From: Gammaproteobacteria bacterium
GTDB lineage: Bacteria; Pseudomonadota; Gammaproteobacteria; GCA-001735895
Assembly (NCBI GenBank): GCA_029288195.1
Contig: JARFPR010000200.1
Coordinates: forward strand, 1-5,816
DNA: 5,816 nucleotides
Reading direction: 5' to 3'
Within the stretch, counting starts at the first letter, position 1. The number at the start of each line of letters is the position of its first letter. A program made the translations under genes and the position numbers. Under the pieces are notes generated by a model. The model had not been told where the DNA came from. It saw only the letters and a program-made list of their open reading frames with translations, and made no database searches. This document shows positions 5,655 to 5,816 of the stretch, in pieces.

Positions 5655-5816
5655 ATGTCAGAAAGTGAAATCTACCCAGTTCCTGCCGAATTTGCCGCGC
5701 AGGCAAACATTACCGCAGCCCAGTACGATGAAATGTATCAGCAATCCGTTGATGATCCCGAGGGATTCTGGTCGGAACAGGCTGAAAATTATCTTTCCTG
5801 GTTTAAGCCCTGGAAT
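5655..5816 (+). CDS. acs: Acetyl-CoA synthetase, N-terminal part
   Basis: Acs is a cytoplasmic AMP-forming ligase that converts acetate, ATP and CoA to acetyl-CoA, the high-affinity route for acetate assimilation. Only the first 54 codons are in the window; the frame is open to the right edge, whereas the full enzyme is about 650 residues. The N-terminus starts MSESEIYPVPAEF and contains AQYDEMYQQSVDDPEGFWSE (22-41), followed by LSWFKPWN, the typical opening of Acs (compare QQYEAMYQQSINVPDTFWGE in E. coli, from memory). The AMP-binding motifs and the acetylated lysine lie outside. Propionyl-CoA synthetase (PrpE) and other short-chain acyl-CoA synthetases share this region loosely, but the YxxMYQQS-FW pattern favours Acs. 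It is divergent from the cbrAB-aceK operon, and likely controlled by the CbrB-like activator through the sigma-54-like element upstream (inference). Confidence 0.9.
   Translation, partial: MSESEIYPVPAEFAAQANITAAQYDEMYQQSVDDPEGFWSEQAENYLSWFKPWN

Overview
The window reads as a gammaproteobacterial chromosome segment of moderate GC content. It is tightly packed, has no mobile elements, repeats of genomic scale, RNA genes or CRISPR, and its protein sequences resemble the Pseudomonas CbrAB and enterobacterial/pseudomonad AceK and Acs families. I cannot name the genus from sequence alone.

Layout. Four genes on the minus strand form one apparent operon transcribed right to left: a 66-residue two-helix membrane protein (5444 to 5244), a CbrA-type sensor that fuses an SLC5/PutP-like membrane domain to a histidine kinase (5254 to 2318), a CbrB-type NtrC-family sigma-54 activator (2321 to 984) and the N-terminal 321 residues of AceK, isocitrate dehydrogenase kinase/phosphatase (965, running off the left edge). 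The first junction overlaps by 11 bp, the second by 4 bp (ATGA), and the last gap is 18 bp. Divergent from them, on the plus strand, is the start of acs, acetyl-CoA synthetase (5655, running off the right edge).

The 210-bp divergent intergenic region (5445-5654) is the regulatory core. It holds three GTTAC motifs within 41 bp next to the small gene, resembling what I recall as the CbrB half-site TGTTAC; a perfect TATAAT facing the operon; an FNR-type inverted repeat touching that -10; and a -24/-12 sigma-54-like promoter facing acs, with the GTTAC cluster about 100-140 bp upstream of the inferred start, the usual distance for an enhancer.

Working model (inference): the sensor detects or transports a carbon substrate and phosphorylates the CbrB-like activator, which turns on acs through sigma-54, while the same operon supplies AceK, which sets the flux split between the TCA cycle and the glyoxylate shunt. 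Acetate activation and the isocitrate branch point would thus be wired to one two-component system. Elsewhere acs is commonly controlled by a different SLC5-kinase system, CrbS/CrbR, whose regulator is LuxR/NarL-type, so this arrangement looks like a distinct wiring of the same problem.
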